Origin: Paenibacillus rhizovicinus
GTDB lineage: Bacteria > Bacillota > Bacilli > Paenibacillales > Paenibacillaceae
Direction: 5' to 3'
DNA length: 64,000 nucleotides
Assembly (NCBI RefSeq): GCF_010365285.1
Contig: NZ_CP048286.1
Coordinates: 3,402,001-3,466,000, forward strand
Part shown: positions 34,701 to 44,660 of the stretch, piece by piece
Position numbering within the stretch: the stretch's first letter is position 1
How the letters are laid out: the number at the start of each line of letters is the position of its first letter
Notes under the pieces: generated by a model
Database searches by the model: none
What the model was told of the DNA's origin: nothing
The model's input: the letters and a program-made list of their open reading frames with translations, nothing else
Program-made: the position numbers and the translations under genes

Positions 34701-36989
34701 TTATTTACCCGGGCGGACGATGGTGATATTGGCGCAGCCGCTCGCGCCGTTCCAAGTTACGGGGTAGCCGAACGCGGCCGTTACCGCGCGAATCGGAACG
34801 TAGGCCGCGCCGCCGCGAACGATCGGCTGGATATCCGCCGCCCCCTGCTTGCCGTCGATCCACAGCGTGAGCGCCCCCTTGCTTGCCGGCTTCGCTGTAG
34901 ACGGCTTCGTGCGGATCAAGATACTGTTCGTCGCCTTGTCCCAAGTCACGGGCTGACCGCTCAGCGAAGCTACGGCCCGGACGGGTACGTAGATCCGCCC
35001 GCCGACTGCCAGAGGTTTAAGCGCCGCATCGGCTGCAGGCACGCCGTTTACGGATAGGAACGGCGCGCTCGCTGCCGCCAGCTCCGTATCCGCCGGAAAC
35101 GGCATGCCCGAGCCGTTGCCCGTAATCGACAATTTACCTTTTCCCGGCAGGATCGGTTTCATCGTTCCGTCCGGCGCCTGCCCGAATGCCGGCATCCCGA
35201 ATTGTACGTCATAACGCCCGAACGTCGTCGTTCCGCTGTAAATTACCAAGGGAGCTTGGCTCGAAGCGCCTGCCGCAGACGGCTGCCAATACACCCGGAA
35301 GAGACCCGACGCTTCGCCGTTGCCGTTGTTGCCGCTGAAATGAAGCGTCTCTCCAAAATGAACCGGATTCGGTTTCACGACAATCGAGGTCGGCAGCTTC
35401 TTCAATTGCTCGAAATCCGTCACGGCCTGCGAATCGTTCAACACGGTCGTCTTGCCGCCCAATCCGGCGCCGAGCGCCAGCTTGCCCGGACCCGCGATAT
35501 ACATCGAGAGGTAATCGTCTCCCGTGAACGAAATCTCCATCCCGTGGAAGAACCGATCGCCGAAGTAAGAAGGCAGCGTCTCTTCCACCCCCTTGTCCGC
35601 GAATTTCCTCACGATGCCGCAGACGGCGGCGATCCCCGTCCGATCCGCTTCATTGGCGCCCGACAGCGGGATATAGATCTGATCGCCATCCGCCATGTCA
35701 ACGGTCTTCACGGTTGCCGGACCGCACGCCGCCGCTAACTCGCCGAGGGTCTTCGGCTTCGGCAGCTTGCTTCTCTCTTCGTCGTATGACGGCCGCTCAT
35801 AGGTCAGACGAATGGAGCTTCCGTTCGCGCTGCCGAGCGGACTGGTATAGTAGAATCCCAGCTCGCCGGTCCCCGTGTCTCCGCCGTAGCCGAGACCGTC
35901 GGTATGGTTCGGATCGGCATGCGCATGCACCGCGTTCAGTTCTTGGCCATCCAGCAGCTTGTCCGCCATAATCGCGACGGTGCCGTCTTTCAGGTCGATC
36001 AGCGTCAGGAGACCGGTCTTGCCCGGACGGACTTCCAGATAGTCGTTGCCGACAGCCAGTACGGTGAAAACATCGTCCTGACCGGTCAGCGCAGGCAAAT
36101 CGTATTCCTTCACCGCCTTCGCGTCGCCGTCGTACACCGTTACGATTTTGCCGTCCGTCAACGCGTTGTAGGACAGCCATTCTTTCGACTGGTACATCTG
36201 AAAGCTGGCCGTGTTTTGCTCATAGCGGGACTCGTAGCTGGCCTTCTTCTGGGCCACGATCGTCTGCTTGCGGAAGAGCACATTGTACGCGTCATAATGG
36301 ACGGGGCCTGCGCCGTAGCGATCCACGACGGTTAATACCCAGTTATCGCCGCTGTAACCGCTCGCGTTGAAGGTCACTTCCCCTTGCAGCGAAACATTGA
36401 GCTTGCCGTAATCCACGGCCTGCGACTGATCGTCCTTCGCGATATACAGCTCCCCCGTCTTCCGATTCAGCCAGATCGATCCCCATTTCTGCCTGATGAA
36501 ATCGTCCGCATGCGCGATGCTCACCGTTCTGCTCGCGGCATTCCACTTCACGTCCGCTCCCATCACCTCCGCGAAGAATCGCAGCGGGACGAAGACTTGA
36601 CCGCCAACGGACTTCAACGGCGCCGTTAACGTAACAGTCTTGCCATTGACGGCCGCGCTCGCCGAGCCTTCGCCGAGCGTGACCGATAATTCCGGGTAAT
36701 GCATCGTAACGGTACGGGTCGGCGCGAGCCAAGCAATCGTCGCGCCGAGCAGCTCGCCGGTATCCCGCACGGGCAAGTAGACGGTGCCGTCGGCAATGAA
36801 TGGCGCGGTTGCCGGCTTGAATGCGGCACCGTTTACCGTGACCGTAATGCCCGCTGATGCGGATGAATCGGCCGTTGCGGCCGCGGCTGCCGGCTTGGCA
36901 GCGGTAAGAACCGGGGCGCTCAGCGCCATAGCAGCAATAAGAACGGCGTTCGTTGCAAGGGTACGCAATCGCAGCGATTTGCGGTGCAT
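34701..36989 (-). CDS. secreted copper-amine-oxidase 'stalk' domain protein
   Basis: A 762-aa exported protein with a signal peptide (cleavage near AAKPAAAAA). A stalk domain (CuAO_N1 type) lies at residues 45-160: ITVTVNGAAFKPATAPFIAD, YLPVRDTGELLGA, VFVPLRFFAEVMGADVKWN. A second one ends the protein: RIYVPVRAVASLSGQPVTWD and AYVPIRAVTAAFGYPVTWNG. The 480 residues between are unrecognised, rich in beta strands. No oxidase catalytic domain exists; stalks are common display modules in Paenibacillus. The ATG at 36989 lies 8 bases after AGGAGG. Confidence 0.88.
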   Translation of the reverse strand: MHRKSLRLRTLATNAVLIAAMALSAPVLTAAKPAAAAATADSSASAGITVTVNGAAFKPATAPFIADGTVYLPVRDTGELLGATIAWLAPTRTVTMHYPELSVTLGEGSASAAVNGKTVTLTAPLKSVGGQVFVPLRFFAEVMGADVKWNAASRTVSIAHADDFIRQKWGSIWLNRKTGELYIAKDDQSQAVDYGKLNVSLQGEVTFNASGYSGDNWVLTVVDRYGAGPVHYDAYNVLFRKQTIVAQKKASYESRYEQNTASFQMYQSKEWLSYNALTDGKIVTVYDGDAKAVKEYDLPALTGQDDVFTVLAVGNDYLEVRPGKTGLLTLIDLKDGTVAIMADKLLDGQELNAVHAHADPNHTDGLGYGGDTGTGELGFYYTSPLGSANGSSIRLTYERPSYDEERSKLPKPKTLGELAAACGPATVKTVDMADGDQIYIPLSGANEADRTGIAAVCGIVRKFADKGVEETLPSYFGDRFFHGMEISFTGDDYLSMYIAGPGKLALGAGLGGKTTVLNDSQAVTDFEQLKKLPTSIVVKPNPVHFGETLHFSGNNGNGEASGLFRVYWQPSAAGASSQAPLVIYSGTTTFGRYDVQFGMPAFGQAPDGTMKPILPGKGKLSITGNGSGMPFPADTELAAASAPFLSVNGVPAADAALKPLAVGGRIYVPVRAVASLSGQPVTWDKATNSILIRTKPSTAKPASKGALTLWIDGKQGAADIQPIVRGGAAYVPIRAVTAAFGYPVTWNGASGCANITIVRPGK

Positions 36990-37082
36990 AATATCAGCCT
37001 CCTGTTTGGCCATCGTCATATGGAATAATGGATTCACCAATCATTGACGCATTTGGCACAAAATAGTTGCCGATTATTGCCG

Positions 37083-38369
37083 TCATTCGCCCTGCAGCTG
37101 TTCCGCCGTAATATGAAACGTCCATGGACCGCGAATAACGACATGCGGCCTGACCAACTTCAGCGTCGCATAGCTGCTGCCAGGCTCGGCTTGAAATTCC
37201 ATGTAATCAATGGCGCCCGTCCGTTCGTTCAGCTTCGCCATGCTGCTCAAGGCATCGATGCTTAAATCATACAGCGACGACATGGCATGCTCATCATAAT
37301 GCAGGTCGAGATACATGCGGACCTCGTTCGGATCGTCGGCCGTCCGTTCGACTTTCGTGATCGTGACCGGGAACCCGGCGATGTCGAATGTTTGATTCAG
37401 CTGCGCGTTGGGCTCCGTCGGCACGCGGATTTCGACTTCATCGTCGTACGTGACGCTGACTTCGGGCAGCGTGACCGTATAACCGCTCGCATCCGCCGAC
37501 AACGGGAAGTAAAACTCGTCGCTCGGACTGCTCACGCCGGGGATTTTCTCGATGGCCGCCTGCTTGCCCGCATCGTCCGTTACACGCAGCTTCAAACGCT
37601 CATCGTGCATATAGACGCCGAATACCCCGTAATCGAACAGCTGATAGTCCTTCCGCTGCGGCGTTACCAGAGAAACCCTCGCTTTATCGCCCTGCTTGTC
37701 GGCGATCAACGTAATCGGAAGCCCGTTTACCGTCACCGTCTCGCCCAAATCGGAGTAGCTGCTCACCGATTTCGCCTGTTCCAGCGTCACCGGCACGTCG
37801 ATGGCCGGGTCCAGCGGAATACGCAGCGTGATGCGCCCTTTCAGATCCAGCTTGCCCTTGTACCAGAACGAAGCGGTCCATTCGGACGGTCCCCAAGTCG
37901 CCATGGAGCGATTCACTTCATACGCGACTCCCTGTTCGTTGATCAAATCGATACGCTCGAATTGCCGCGCATTATCGCCTGCCATCGTAATATAGGTCAT
38001 TTCTTCATCGGTCTGGAATCCGGTAATCATGATGGAGCCGTCCCCGGCCTTGACGGTAATCGGCTGCTTCAGCACATAACGGTCCGGCGTCGCATGCTCT
38101 TCTTCGACAACCCCGATCCCCGGCACGAACTGAAGCGCCTTCTGGATGGAGGCCCATACCTTCGAATGATTCAGAAGCAGTGCCGCCAGAACGAGAACGG
38201 CAGCTGCCGCAGCAATGGCCGATGCCTGCCGCTTGAAGCGGTTCCGCTTGCGCCGCCTGCTATCCTGAAGTTCCCGGGCGGCCTGCTGAACGCCGAGGCG
38301 GCTTCGTTCGCCAAGCTCCGGAGGAATCGGTATCGCTTGCAGCTGCTGTTTCAGTTGATTGTCAGGCAT
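37083..38369 (-). CDS. anti-sigma factor with DUF4179-like extracytoplasmic part
   Basis: A 428-aa single-pass membrane protein. Residues 1-55 (ending in RRRKRNRFKRQ) are cytoplasmic and should hold the sigma factor. One membrane helix follows at about 58-76 (ASAIAAAAAVLVLAALLLNH). The external part of about 350 residues has beta-strand-rich DUF4179-like domains. Its ATG overlaps the sigma gene stop by 8 bases, a typical sigma/anti-sigma coupling. The earlier in-frame start would lie inside the sigma gene and is wrong. Confidence 0.85.
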   Translation of the reverse strand: MPDNQLKQQLQAIPIPPELGERSRLGVQQAARELQDSRRRKRNRFKRQASAIAAAAAVLVLAALLLNHSKVWASIQKALQFVPGIGVVEEEHATPDRYVLKQPITVKAGDGSIMITGFQTDEEMTYITMAGDNARQFERIDLINEQGVAYEVNRSMATWGPSEWTASFWYKGKLDLKGRITLRIPLDPAIDVPVTLEQAKSVSSYSDLGETVTVNGLPITLIADKQGDKARVSLVTPQRKDYQLFDYGVFGVYMHDERLKLRVTDDAGKQAAIEKIPGVSSPSDEFYFPLSADASGYTVTLPEVSVTYDDEVEIRVPTEPNAQLNQTFDIAGFPVTITKVERTADDPNEVRMYLDLHYDEHAMSSLYDLSIDALSSMAKLNERTGAIDYMEFQAEPGSSYATLKLVRPHVVIRGPWTFHITAEQLQGE

Positions 38370-38898
38370 ATTCGTTCTCCCCCTCCGCCTCGGCCCGCAT
38401 CCGCAGCTTCCGTAAAGCCCGGTAGAGCAGCGTCTTGCCCGTGCCAAGCGGGATATCCATGATTTCCGCCATTTCGCGAATCGTATAATCGTAGTAATAC
38501 CGGAGCAGAATGACGTGTTTCTCATCCGCGTCCAGCGCCTCGATCCACGTTCGGAGCGAGAGCGACAGCGGCAGGTCGTCATTCTCGTCGCCGATCGTCA
38601 ATGCCTCGCCATACTCCGGCCTCCACGCCGCCTCCTGCTTGCGTTTGCGGAACAGATCGACGGCGCAGCCCATGGCGATTTTGATCAGCCAGGTTTTGAA
38701 ATATTTCGGCTCCTTCAAGCCGCCAATGGACTTGAACGACCGGTAGGCCGTTTCCTGCACGATATCGAGCGCATCCTCGGGATTGCCCACGTACGCGTAG
38801 GCCGTGCGGTATATGTCCGCCTCATACTGTTGAAAAAGCTCCAAAAAGGCCGTTTCATCGCCCTGCCGAGCCCGCTTGACCCGTTCTATGATCGTCAT
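38362..38898 (-). CDS. ECF-type RNA polymerase sigma factor
   Basis: A 178-aa sigma-70 family factor of the extracytoplasmic-function group. Region 2 (residues about 8-75) has FLELFQQYEADIYRTAYAYV and PEDALDIVQETAYRSFKSI; region 4 (about 115-170) has KHVILLRYYYDYTIREMAEI and GTGKTLLYRALRKLR. It is released when the adjacent membrane anti-sigma factor senses envelope stress. The start is ATG 38898 (MTIIERVKRA); a GTG at 38910 is possible. I see no clear autoregulated ECF promoter. Confidence 0.93.
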   Translation of the reverse strand: MTIIERVKRARQGDETAFLELFQQYEADIYRTAYAYVGNPEDALDIVQETAYRSFKSIGGLKEPKYFKTWLIKIAMGCAVDLFRKRKQEAAWRPEYGEALTIGDENDDLPLSLSLRTWIEALDADEKHVILLRYYYDYTIREMAEIMDIPLGTGKTLLYRALRKLRMRAEAEGENEYA

Positions 38899-38993
38899 CA
38901 CCCGCTTCACCTTTGCATCCGCTTCTAAACATTAGACGCGCATAAGGCGTATTTGGCTTTGTCTTCGAAATTAATTTTAGTCGAAACATAAAA

Positions 38994-39023
38994 GCCGGAA
39001 TACACTCTCACGAGCGATCCGGC
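38994..39023 (-). terminator. terminator of the RCC1-like gene
   Basis: GCCGGA-N18-TCCGGC with an inner CTC/GAG pairing, followed by TTTTAT on the minus strand. Confidence 0.55.
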
Positions 39024-39048
39024 ATTCGGTAGTCCTTATCGATGTTTG

Positions 39049-40887
39049 TTACCGAAGTGCAATTTCTGTGAGCAGATGATAATCGGCGTCATACAGATTA
39101 TTCCGAAGCGTTTTTTCCCCTAATATCGAATAGGGGTTTCTCCCGGATCCCCATAACGTTTGGTCTTGCTTGAGGAATAACGACTTTTCGCTGCCCACAA
39201 AGACGTTAGTAACACCAGTAACCGTAGGAATAAGCATCGGACGCTCTATCCATTTATTCATAACATCTATTCCGAGCTCCCCTAACCCGTTAGCTCCCCA
39301 ACCATATAAGTCGCCATCAGCATTAACAGCAAAGAAATGGCTAAAACCGGATGCGACTTGTACGATATGACTTAATTCCTTGACCGGTGCCGGCGATATC
39401 GGAAACGCCATATCACCACTCCCAAAATAACTATCCCTTAGCTCATCCCAGCCCCAAACGGTGCCGTCTTTCTTTAACGCTAGTACAGCTGTATTATCCA
39501 GCGACACGCTTGTAACATCCTTAAGCCCCTTCACCTGTTTTAACTCGGAGCTGTCGCTTTGTGTCTGCCAGAGGGTTCCGTCATTTTTCAACACCATTGT
39601 ATATGCATATCCCATTTGGACTTGCTTCACATCAGCCCAGTCCAATTGAATCGGACTTAATTCAAAAAGATCCCATGGATCATATTCAATTCCCAATCTT
39701 CCGCTATGAGTCGAACCCCAAGCATATACGGCTCCGCGATCATTAATAGCCATGACAGTCAAGCCGTTTGCTTCGATTGAAACAATATGCGCAAGACCCT
39801 CAACTTGACGGGGGATCTCGGTAGCCGTAAAGGATTCCTCACCATTCCCCCATGCCCCTGCAAAGTTAGATCCCCATACCCACACTGTTCCATCGGTTTT
39901 TAGCGCAATCCCGACATCCGAGTCCTCTTGAACTTGAGCAACATGATCTAGGATCTTCGTTGGCTTCTCAAAAAACTGGCCCCACGACCACAATTCCCCA
40001 GTATCTGTTACAAGTAAGATTTGTTGGCCGATGCTCGCCGTTTTAATCGGATGGGTCAGGAAAGGTTCGTGGTTTGCCCATTCACCTAGCTTCGCGGACT
40101 GGGCGTCCTGCTGCAGAGAAACAAGCGATCTCTGCAAATAGGGGGTTACATTTAACGTACTGATCTTGGCATACCCTCTAGCTACAAGCTCTCGATTAAT
40201 CAAAATGCCGTCCTTCGTATAAATAGCAGCCCATAGGTTCTGGTTCCTGTCCCTAGCCCCCCAAAATTCCACATCGACGTTTGATCCTGCTGGCAACAAA
40301 GCCCGGATGGCTTCTGTCGCTTCCATGCCGTTTCGTATCGGCGACAGTCCCGCTAAACGCACATGTTCTGTTGCGTTCCCGTTGGGAGTTTGATAAGTAA
40401 TGACAATGTACATCCCATCTTGGATCCCTTCAATGACCGCCGGGATTCGAGGTGCGGATTGAATGTGGACGGTATTCATTGACGCATCCCATCGCACCGT
40501 TGCACCAAATGCTTCCGCAACAAAACGTAGCGGCATCATCAAGGTCCCGTCTACGGTCATTCCCGGTGATGCTAGCTGAAGCTGCGACTCGTTCAACAGC
40601 ACGGTTTGTTTACCGATTTGATAAAACATATGCTGGTCTCCCTTGGCTGCCCATAGATTAACCGAGATACCGTCCCAATCTACTTCGGCGCCTAACTGTT
40701 CGCAAGTTTCCCTCATGGGAACCATCACAGCTCCATTTACGCGAATCGGCGAAACCTCATAAGGTACCGGCATGCCATTAATTTGGACCGTGATAGCCTT
40801 CTTCTCTCCAGCCAAACCGTAGGACACAGGAATACAGAAACAGAGCAGCACAAAACCGCTCAGTAATGAAGCTATAATTATTCTCAT
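39049..40887 (-). CDS. secreted stalk / nuclease-fold / RCC1-like propeller protein
   Basis: A 612-aa exported protein. A signal peptide (to about residue 27) is followed by a copper-amine-oxidase stalk domain (residues 30-145, VMVPMRETCEQLGAEVDWDG and LMMPLRFVAEAFGATVRWDA). Residues 150-265 look like a staphylococcal-nuclease fold (GILINRELVARGYAKISTLN) without clear catalytic Arg/Glu. The C-terminal 320 residues form seven RCC1-type blades, such as VWVWGSNFAGAWGNG, VYAWGSTHSGRLG and LYGWGANGLGELG. G+C content is clearly lower than in the flanking genes, which suggests transfer. The ATG at 40887 lies 7 bases after GGGGAG. Confidence 0.85.
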   Translation of the reverse strand: MRIIIASLLSGFVLLCFCIPVSYGLAGEKKAITVQINGMPVPYEVSPIRVNGAVMVPMRETCEQLGAEVDWDGISVNLWAAKGDQHMFYQIGKQTVLLNESQLQLASPGMTVDGTLMMPLRFVAEAFGATVRWDASMNTVHIQSAPRIPAVIEGIQDGMYIVITYQTPNGNATEHVRLAGLSPIRNGMEATEAIRALLPAGSNVDVEFWGARDRNQNLWAAIYTKDGILINRELVARGYAKISTLNVTPYLQRSLVSLQQDAQSAKLGEWANHEPFLTHPIKTASIGQQILLVTDTGELWSWGQFFEKPTKILDHVAQVQEDSDVGIALKTDGTVWVWGSNFAGAWGNGEESFTATEIPRQVEGLAHIVSIEANGLTVMAINDRGAVYAWGSTHSGRLGIEYDPWDLFELSPIQLDWADVKQVQMGYAYTMVLKNDGTLWQTQSDSSELKQVKGLKDVTSVSLDNTAVLALKKDGTVWGWDELRDSYFGSGDMAFPISPAPVKELSHIVQVASGFSHFFAVNADGDLYGWGANGLGELGIDVMNKWIERPMLIPTVTGVTNVFVGSEKSLFLKQDQTLWGSGRNPYSILGEKTLRNNLYDADYHLLTEIALR

Positions 40888-41061
40888 AGACACTCTCCCC
40901 AAAATAAAGTCGAATAAAGTAACTATCGGCAGAAAGTGGAAATTATTAGAGCGTCAAGGCAAGCAAATCGTCGAATGCTTCATGTGCTGCTAATTAGCAT
41001 ACTCCTTCCCTGCCGCCGCCCATGGTATACTGACATCACTATAGCGCGGAGGTGCTTGACT

Positions 41062-41508
41062 ATGATCGATAATCGTTCTGTCCCGGCAAATATTGTCCTG
41101 CCTCATATTTTCTACAAGGACGTGGCCGCGGCGTTAGCCTGGCTGCAAGAGACGTTCGGCTTCGCCGAGCAGTTTCGTTTCGCGCTCCCGGACGGCACGC
41201 TGCACGGCGCCCTTCTCTATCGCGGGGAAGCGTGGGTCATGCTCAAGAGCCCGGGGATCAAGGCCACAAGCCCGTCCTCGCTAGGCGGCGGGTCGCAGCA
41301 GCTTATGATTTTCGTCGAGGATCTGGAGGCGCATTACCGGCACACGCTGGCCGCAGGCGCGGTTATTATTGAGGAACTGTTCGATACGGAATACGGCGAA
41401 CGGCAATACGCCGCTGCGGATCTGGAAGGTCACATATGGATTTTCGCCAAACATGTACGCGACGTTCATCCCGAGGCATGGGGAGCCACGCTTGCCGATA
41501 CCCGCTAA
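41062..41508 (+). CDS. VOC / glyoxalase-fold protein
   Basis: A 148-aa vicinal-oxygen-chelate protein: PHIFYKDVAAALAWLQETFG begins the first unit, and QLMIFVEDLEAHYRHTLAAG and RQYAAADLEGHIWIFAKHV the second. This pattern resembles the bleomycin-resistance/PhnB group, and the substrate is unknown. The ATG at 41062 is 9-10 bases after GGAGG; a longer upstream reading begins in non-coding DNA. Confidence 0.88.
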   Translation: MIDNRSVPANIVLPHIFYKDVAAALAWLQETFGFAEQFRFALPDGTLHGALLYRGEAWVMLKSPGIKATSPSSLGGGSQQLMIFVEDLEAHYRHTLAAGAVIIEELFDTEYGERQYAAADLEGHIWIFAKHVRDVHPEAWGATLADTR

Positions 41509-41647
41509 GCCCCGCCGCCTGCGCCATACACGACTCGGAACATGAATCCGCGTCCATACGGATCGCCATTAAAGTATAGTAGGTAACCCCTGCCTCATTA
41601 ATGAAACATATATTCACTACTTTCAGAGTTTTCTGCGAACTCTTATA

Positions 41648-41676
41648 CTTAACTAGAGCTTTAAGAGGCTTACAAT
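41648..41676 (+). promoter_or_regulatory. dyad and -10-like box upstream of the aldo-keto reductase
   Basis: CTTAA-CTAGAGCT-TTAAG (41648-41665) is followed 5 bp later by TACAAT (41671-41676). The dyad lies in the spacer region of a possible promoter, as for MerR-type regulators; no -35 fits well. Confidence 0.3.
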
Positions 41677-41700
41677 CGGATGAAACGAGGCGAATTTGCG

Positions 41701-42639
41701 ATGCATTATCGGAGATTAGGCGGTACCGGTCTGAAGGTAAGCGAAATCAGCCTGGGCAGCTGGCTGACCTATGGCGGCTATGTAGAGAAACAAAACGCGG
41801 TGAAAGCCATCGAGACCGCATACGATCTGGGCATCAACTTCTTCGACACGGCCAACGTTTACGAGCAGGGCGCGGCAGAGATCGTCGTCGGCGAAACGCT
41901 GCGGAACTATCCGCGCGAATCTTACGTCCTGGCCACGAAGGTATTCGGCAAAATGGGCGAAGGTCCGAACGATCGGGGCCTCTCGCGCAAACATATTACG
42001 GAGCAGGCGAACGCCAGTCTGAAACGACTCGGACTGGACTATGTGGACATCCTATACTGTCACCGTTACGATCAGGAAACGCCCGTGCAGGAGACGCTTC
42101 GGGCGATCGACGATCTGATCCGTCAAGGCAAGGTGCTCTATGTCGGCATCAGCGAGTGGACCGCGGCTAATATCGCCGAAGGCTTGGCGGCGGCGGATCG
42201 GTATCTGCTCGACCGCATCGTCGTCAACCAGCCTGTGTACAATATGTTCAACCGCTACATCGAGAAAGACATCATTCCGATCAGCGAGCAGAACGGTATC
42301 GGACAAGTTGTCTTCTCGCCGCTTGCGCAAGGCTTGTTGACCGGCAAGTACGGCTCGGCCAGCGACATTCCGGCAGACAGCCGCGCGGCTAAGCTCGATT
42401 GGGTTCGCAAAGGCATCAACGAGACGGCCATCGCGAAGGTACAGAAGCTCAGCGTCATCGCGTCCGAGCTGGAAATCTCCGTCGGCCAATTGGCTTTGGC
42501 GTGGATTTTGCGCCAGCCGAACGTCTCCAGCGCCTTGATCGGCGCGAGCCGTCCGGAGCAGGTCACCGAGAACGCCGCGGCGTCCGGCATCGCGCTTTCG
42601 GCTGAAGCGCTGACGCGCATCGAAGAAATTCTGGTATAA
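41701..42639 (+). CDS. aldo/keto reductase (potassium-channel-beta / YghZ-like)
   Basis: A 312-aa NADPH-dependent (alpha/beta)8 oxidoreductase. The catalytic tetrad is visible: Asp in FFDTANVYEQG, with Tyr, Lys in VLATKVFGKM and His in ILYCHRYDQ. FSPLAQGLLTGKY and ALIGASRPEQV are the coenzyme-binding ends typical of the branch. The ATG at 41701 is 10 bases after GAGG. It is followed by an epimerase and a second aldo-keto reductase on the same strand, probably one sugar-related unit. Confidence 0.92.
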   Translation: MHYRRLGGTGLKVSEISLGSWLTYGGYVEKQNAVKAIETAYDLGINFFDTANVYEQGAAEIVVGETLRNYPRESYVLATKVFGKMGEGPNDRGLSRKHITEQANASLKRLGLDYVDILYCHRYDQETPVQETLRAIDDLIRQGKVLYVGISEWTAANIAEGLAAADRYLLDRIVVNQPVYNMFNRYIEKDIIPISEQNGIGQVVFSPLAQGLLTGKYGSASDIPADSRAAKLDWVRKGINETAIAKVQKLSVIASELEISVGQLALAWILRQPNVSSALIGASRPEQVTENAAASGIALSAEALTRIEEILV

Positions 42640-42752
42640 GCAGCGACGAGCAGGCAGCGGCGTGGTGCGGCAACGGCGGCAATACGCCAGCGGCATTAGC
42701 CGGAGAGACAGCATGAGCAAGGCAGACAGAAGTATTCGAGGAGGAAGAACAA

Positions 42753-43604
42753 GTGGCAAAAGTCGTTGTTACCGGCGGGAGCGGCATGCTCGGACGCTGG
42801 GTCGTCAAGCATTTCGCGGAGCAAAACTATGACGTGGTGAACGTAGATTCCATTCGTCCGCAAGAGGAGCATTGCCCGACGCTGCTCGTGGATTTGAACA
42901 ACCTGGGCGAGGTCTACAATGCGCTCGCCGGCGCGGATGCCGTCGTGCATCTGGCCGCGATTCCGGCGGCGCATATCCGGACAAGCGACGTCACGTTCCA
43001 GAACAACGTCATGTCTACGTACAATATTCTCGAGGCCGCGGCAGGACTTGGCATCCGCAAAGCGGTGATCGCGTCCAGCGAGTCGTCCTACGGCATCGTC
43101 TTCGCGGTCAATCGGTTCGGGCCGTCCTACGTGCCTGTCGACGAAGACCATCCGCAGCTTCCCCAAGACAGCTACGGCCTGTCCAAGGTCGTCAACGAGC
43201 AGACGGCGGACATGTTCCACCGCCGCACGGGCATGCAGGTCGTCTCGCTGCGAATCGGCAACGTCATTCCGCCTGAGCGCTATGCGCTCTTCCCGTCCTT
43301 CATCCACGACTCTGCCGAACGCGACCGCATCCTGTGGAGCTATGTCGACACGCGGGACATCGCGGAAGCGTGCCGGCTGGCCATCGAGAAGGACGGCCTC
43401 GGCTCGGTCGCGATCAATCTCGCGGCGGACGATTCGAGCATGGCCATTCCGAGCAGGCAGCTGCTCGCCGAGCGTTTCCCGGAAGTGAGCGATTTCCGCG
43501 AGCCGATGAACGGCTTCGAATCGCTGCTCAGCAACGCGCGGGCCAAGGAGCTGCTCGGCTGGACGCCGAAGCATGCATGGCGGAACTACGTATCCGAATC
43601 TTAA
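42753..43604 (+). CDS. NAD-dependent epimerase/dehydratase (SDR, extended)
   Basis: A 283-aa extended short-chain dehydrogenase. The Rossmann motif is VTGGSGMLGRWVV, and the catalytic YxxxK is in DSYGLSKVVNEQT with SSESSYGI before it. Likely substrates are sugars or nucleotide sugars (UDP-glucose 4-epimerase-like), but it may equally be a lactone/uronate-type dehydrogenase. The GTG is preceded by GAGGAGG. It lies between two aldo-keto reductase genes. Confidence 0.88.
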   Translation: MAKVVVTGGSGMLGRWVVKHFAEQNYDVVNVDSIRPQEEHCPTLLVDLNNLGEVYNALAGADAVVHLAAIPAAHIRTSDVTFQNNVMSTYNILEAAAGLGIRKAVIASSESSYGIVFAVNRFGPSYVPVDEDHPQLPQDSYGLSKVVNEQTADMFHRRTGMQVVSLRIGNVIPPERYALFPSFIHDSAERDRILWSYVDTRDIAEACRLAIEKDGLGSVAINLAADDSSMAIPSRQLLAERFPEVSDFREPMNGFESLLSNARAKELLGWTPKHAWRNYVSES

Positions 43605-43655
43605 GCAAGCCGACTATACTGGCATCTGGTTGCTACTAATGAGGGGGAATCAAGG

Positions 43656-44627
43656 TTGAATTATCGTACATTGGGAAGAACGGGCTTGAACGTTTCGGAG
43701 ATCGGCTACGGCGCATGGGGGATCGGCAAAACCAGCTGGATCGGAGCTTCCGACGACGAGTCGCTGCAGGCGCTGAATCGGGCGATCGAGCTGGGCTTGA
43801 ATTTCATCGATACCGCGCTGGCTTACGGCGGCGGCCACAGCGAGCGGCTCGTCGGCCAAGCGGTGCGAGATCATAAGCAGCCCATCTACGTAGCTACCAA
43901 AATCCCGCCGAAGAACGGCAAATGGCCGGCCCCGTCCGGCATTTCCCCGGACGAAGCTTACCCGGCGGACCACGTCGTCGCCTGCACGGAGGAAAGCCTC
44001 CGCAACCTCGGACTGGAAACGATCGACGTGCAGCAGCTCCACGTATGGTCCGACGAGTGGGTCGGACGCGGCGATTGGCTGGAAGCCGTGCAGAAGCTGA
44101 AGGAGCAGGGCAAAATCCGCAATTTCGGCATATCGATCAACGATCATCAAGCAAGCAACGCCATCAAGCTGATCGAAACCGGCGTCGTCGATACGGTCCA
44201 AGTCATTTACAATATTTTCGACCAAAGTCCCGAGGACGCGCTCCTGCAAGCTTGCGAGAAACACAACGTGGGCGTCATCGTTCGGGTGGCGCTCGACGAA
44301 GGCGGGCTGACGGGACGCATCACGCCGGAATCGACGTTCGACGCGAACGATTTCCGCGGCAGCTACTTCCGCGGCGACCGCAAGCAAGAGGTTTACGACC
44401 GCGTGCAGGCCATCGCTTCCGACCTCGGCATCTCCGTCGACGAAATGGCGGAAACCGCGCTGCGCTACGTGCTCAGCAGCCCCGCCGTTTCGACGGTTAT
44501 CCCGGGCATGCGTACGGTTAGCAACGTGGAACGCAACATGCGCGTCGGCGACGGACTGGGATTATCCCAAGAGAAGCTGAGCAAGCTCAAAGCGCATCGT
44601 TGGGATCGGAACTTCTACCAAGGCTGA
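43656..44627 (+). CDS. aldo/keto reductase (second)
   Basis: A 323-aa aldo-keto reductase. The tetrad is present: Asp and Tyr in [11 protein letters not shown], Lys in [10 protein letters not shown], His in [11 protein letters not shown]. It differs clearly from the first reductase and resembles the sugar/aldose dehydrogenase-type members. The TTG at 43656 follows GGGGG; the gap to the epimerase is 51 bases. A terminator ends the run at 44661. Confidence 0.9.
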   Translation: MNYRTLGRTGLNVSEIGYGAWGIGKTSWIGASDDESLQALNRAIELGLNFIDTALAYGGGHSERLVGQAVRDHKQPIYVATKIPPKNGKWPAPSGISPDEAYPADHVVACTEESLRNLGLETIDVQQLHVWSDEWVGRGDWLEAVQKLKEQGKIRNFGISINDHQASNAIKLIETGVVDTVQVIYNIFDQSPEDALLQACEKHNVGVIVRVALDEGGLTGRITPESTFDANDFRGSYFRGDRKQEVYDRVQAIASDLGISVDEMAETALRYVLSSPAVSTVIPGMRTVSNVERNMRVGDGLGLSQEKLSKLKAHRWDRNFYQG

Positions 44628-44660
44628 TCCGGCGGCGGTTAATCGGAGTTTGAAGCAGAG

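Noticed and set aside
37083-38582. Longer anti-sigma factor start at 38582
   Set aside because: It would add 71 residues that overlap the sigma factor gene in another frame; the ATG at 38369 overlaps its stop by 8 bases as in coupled pairs.
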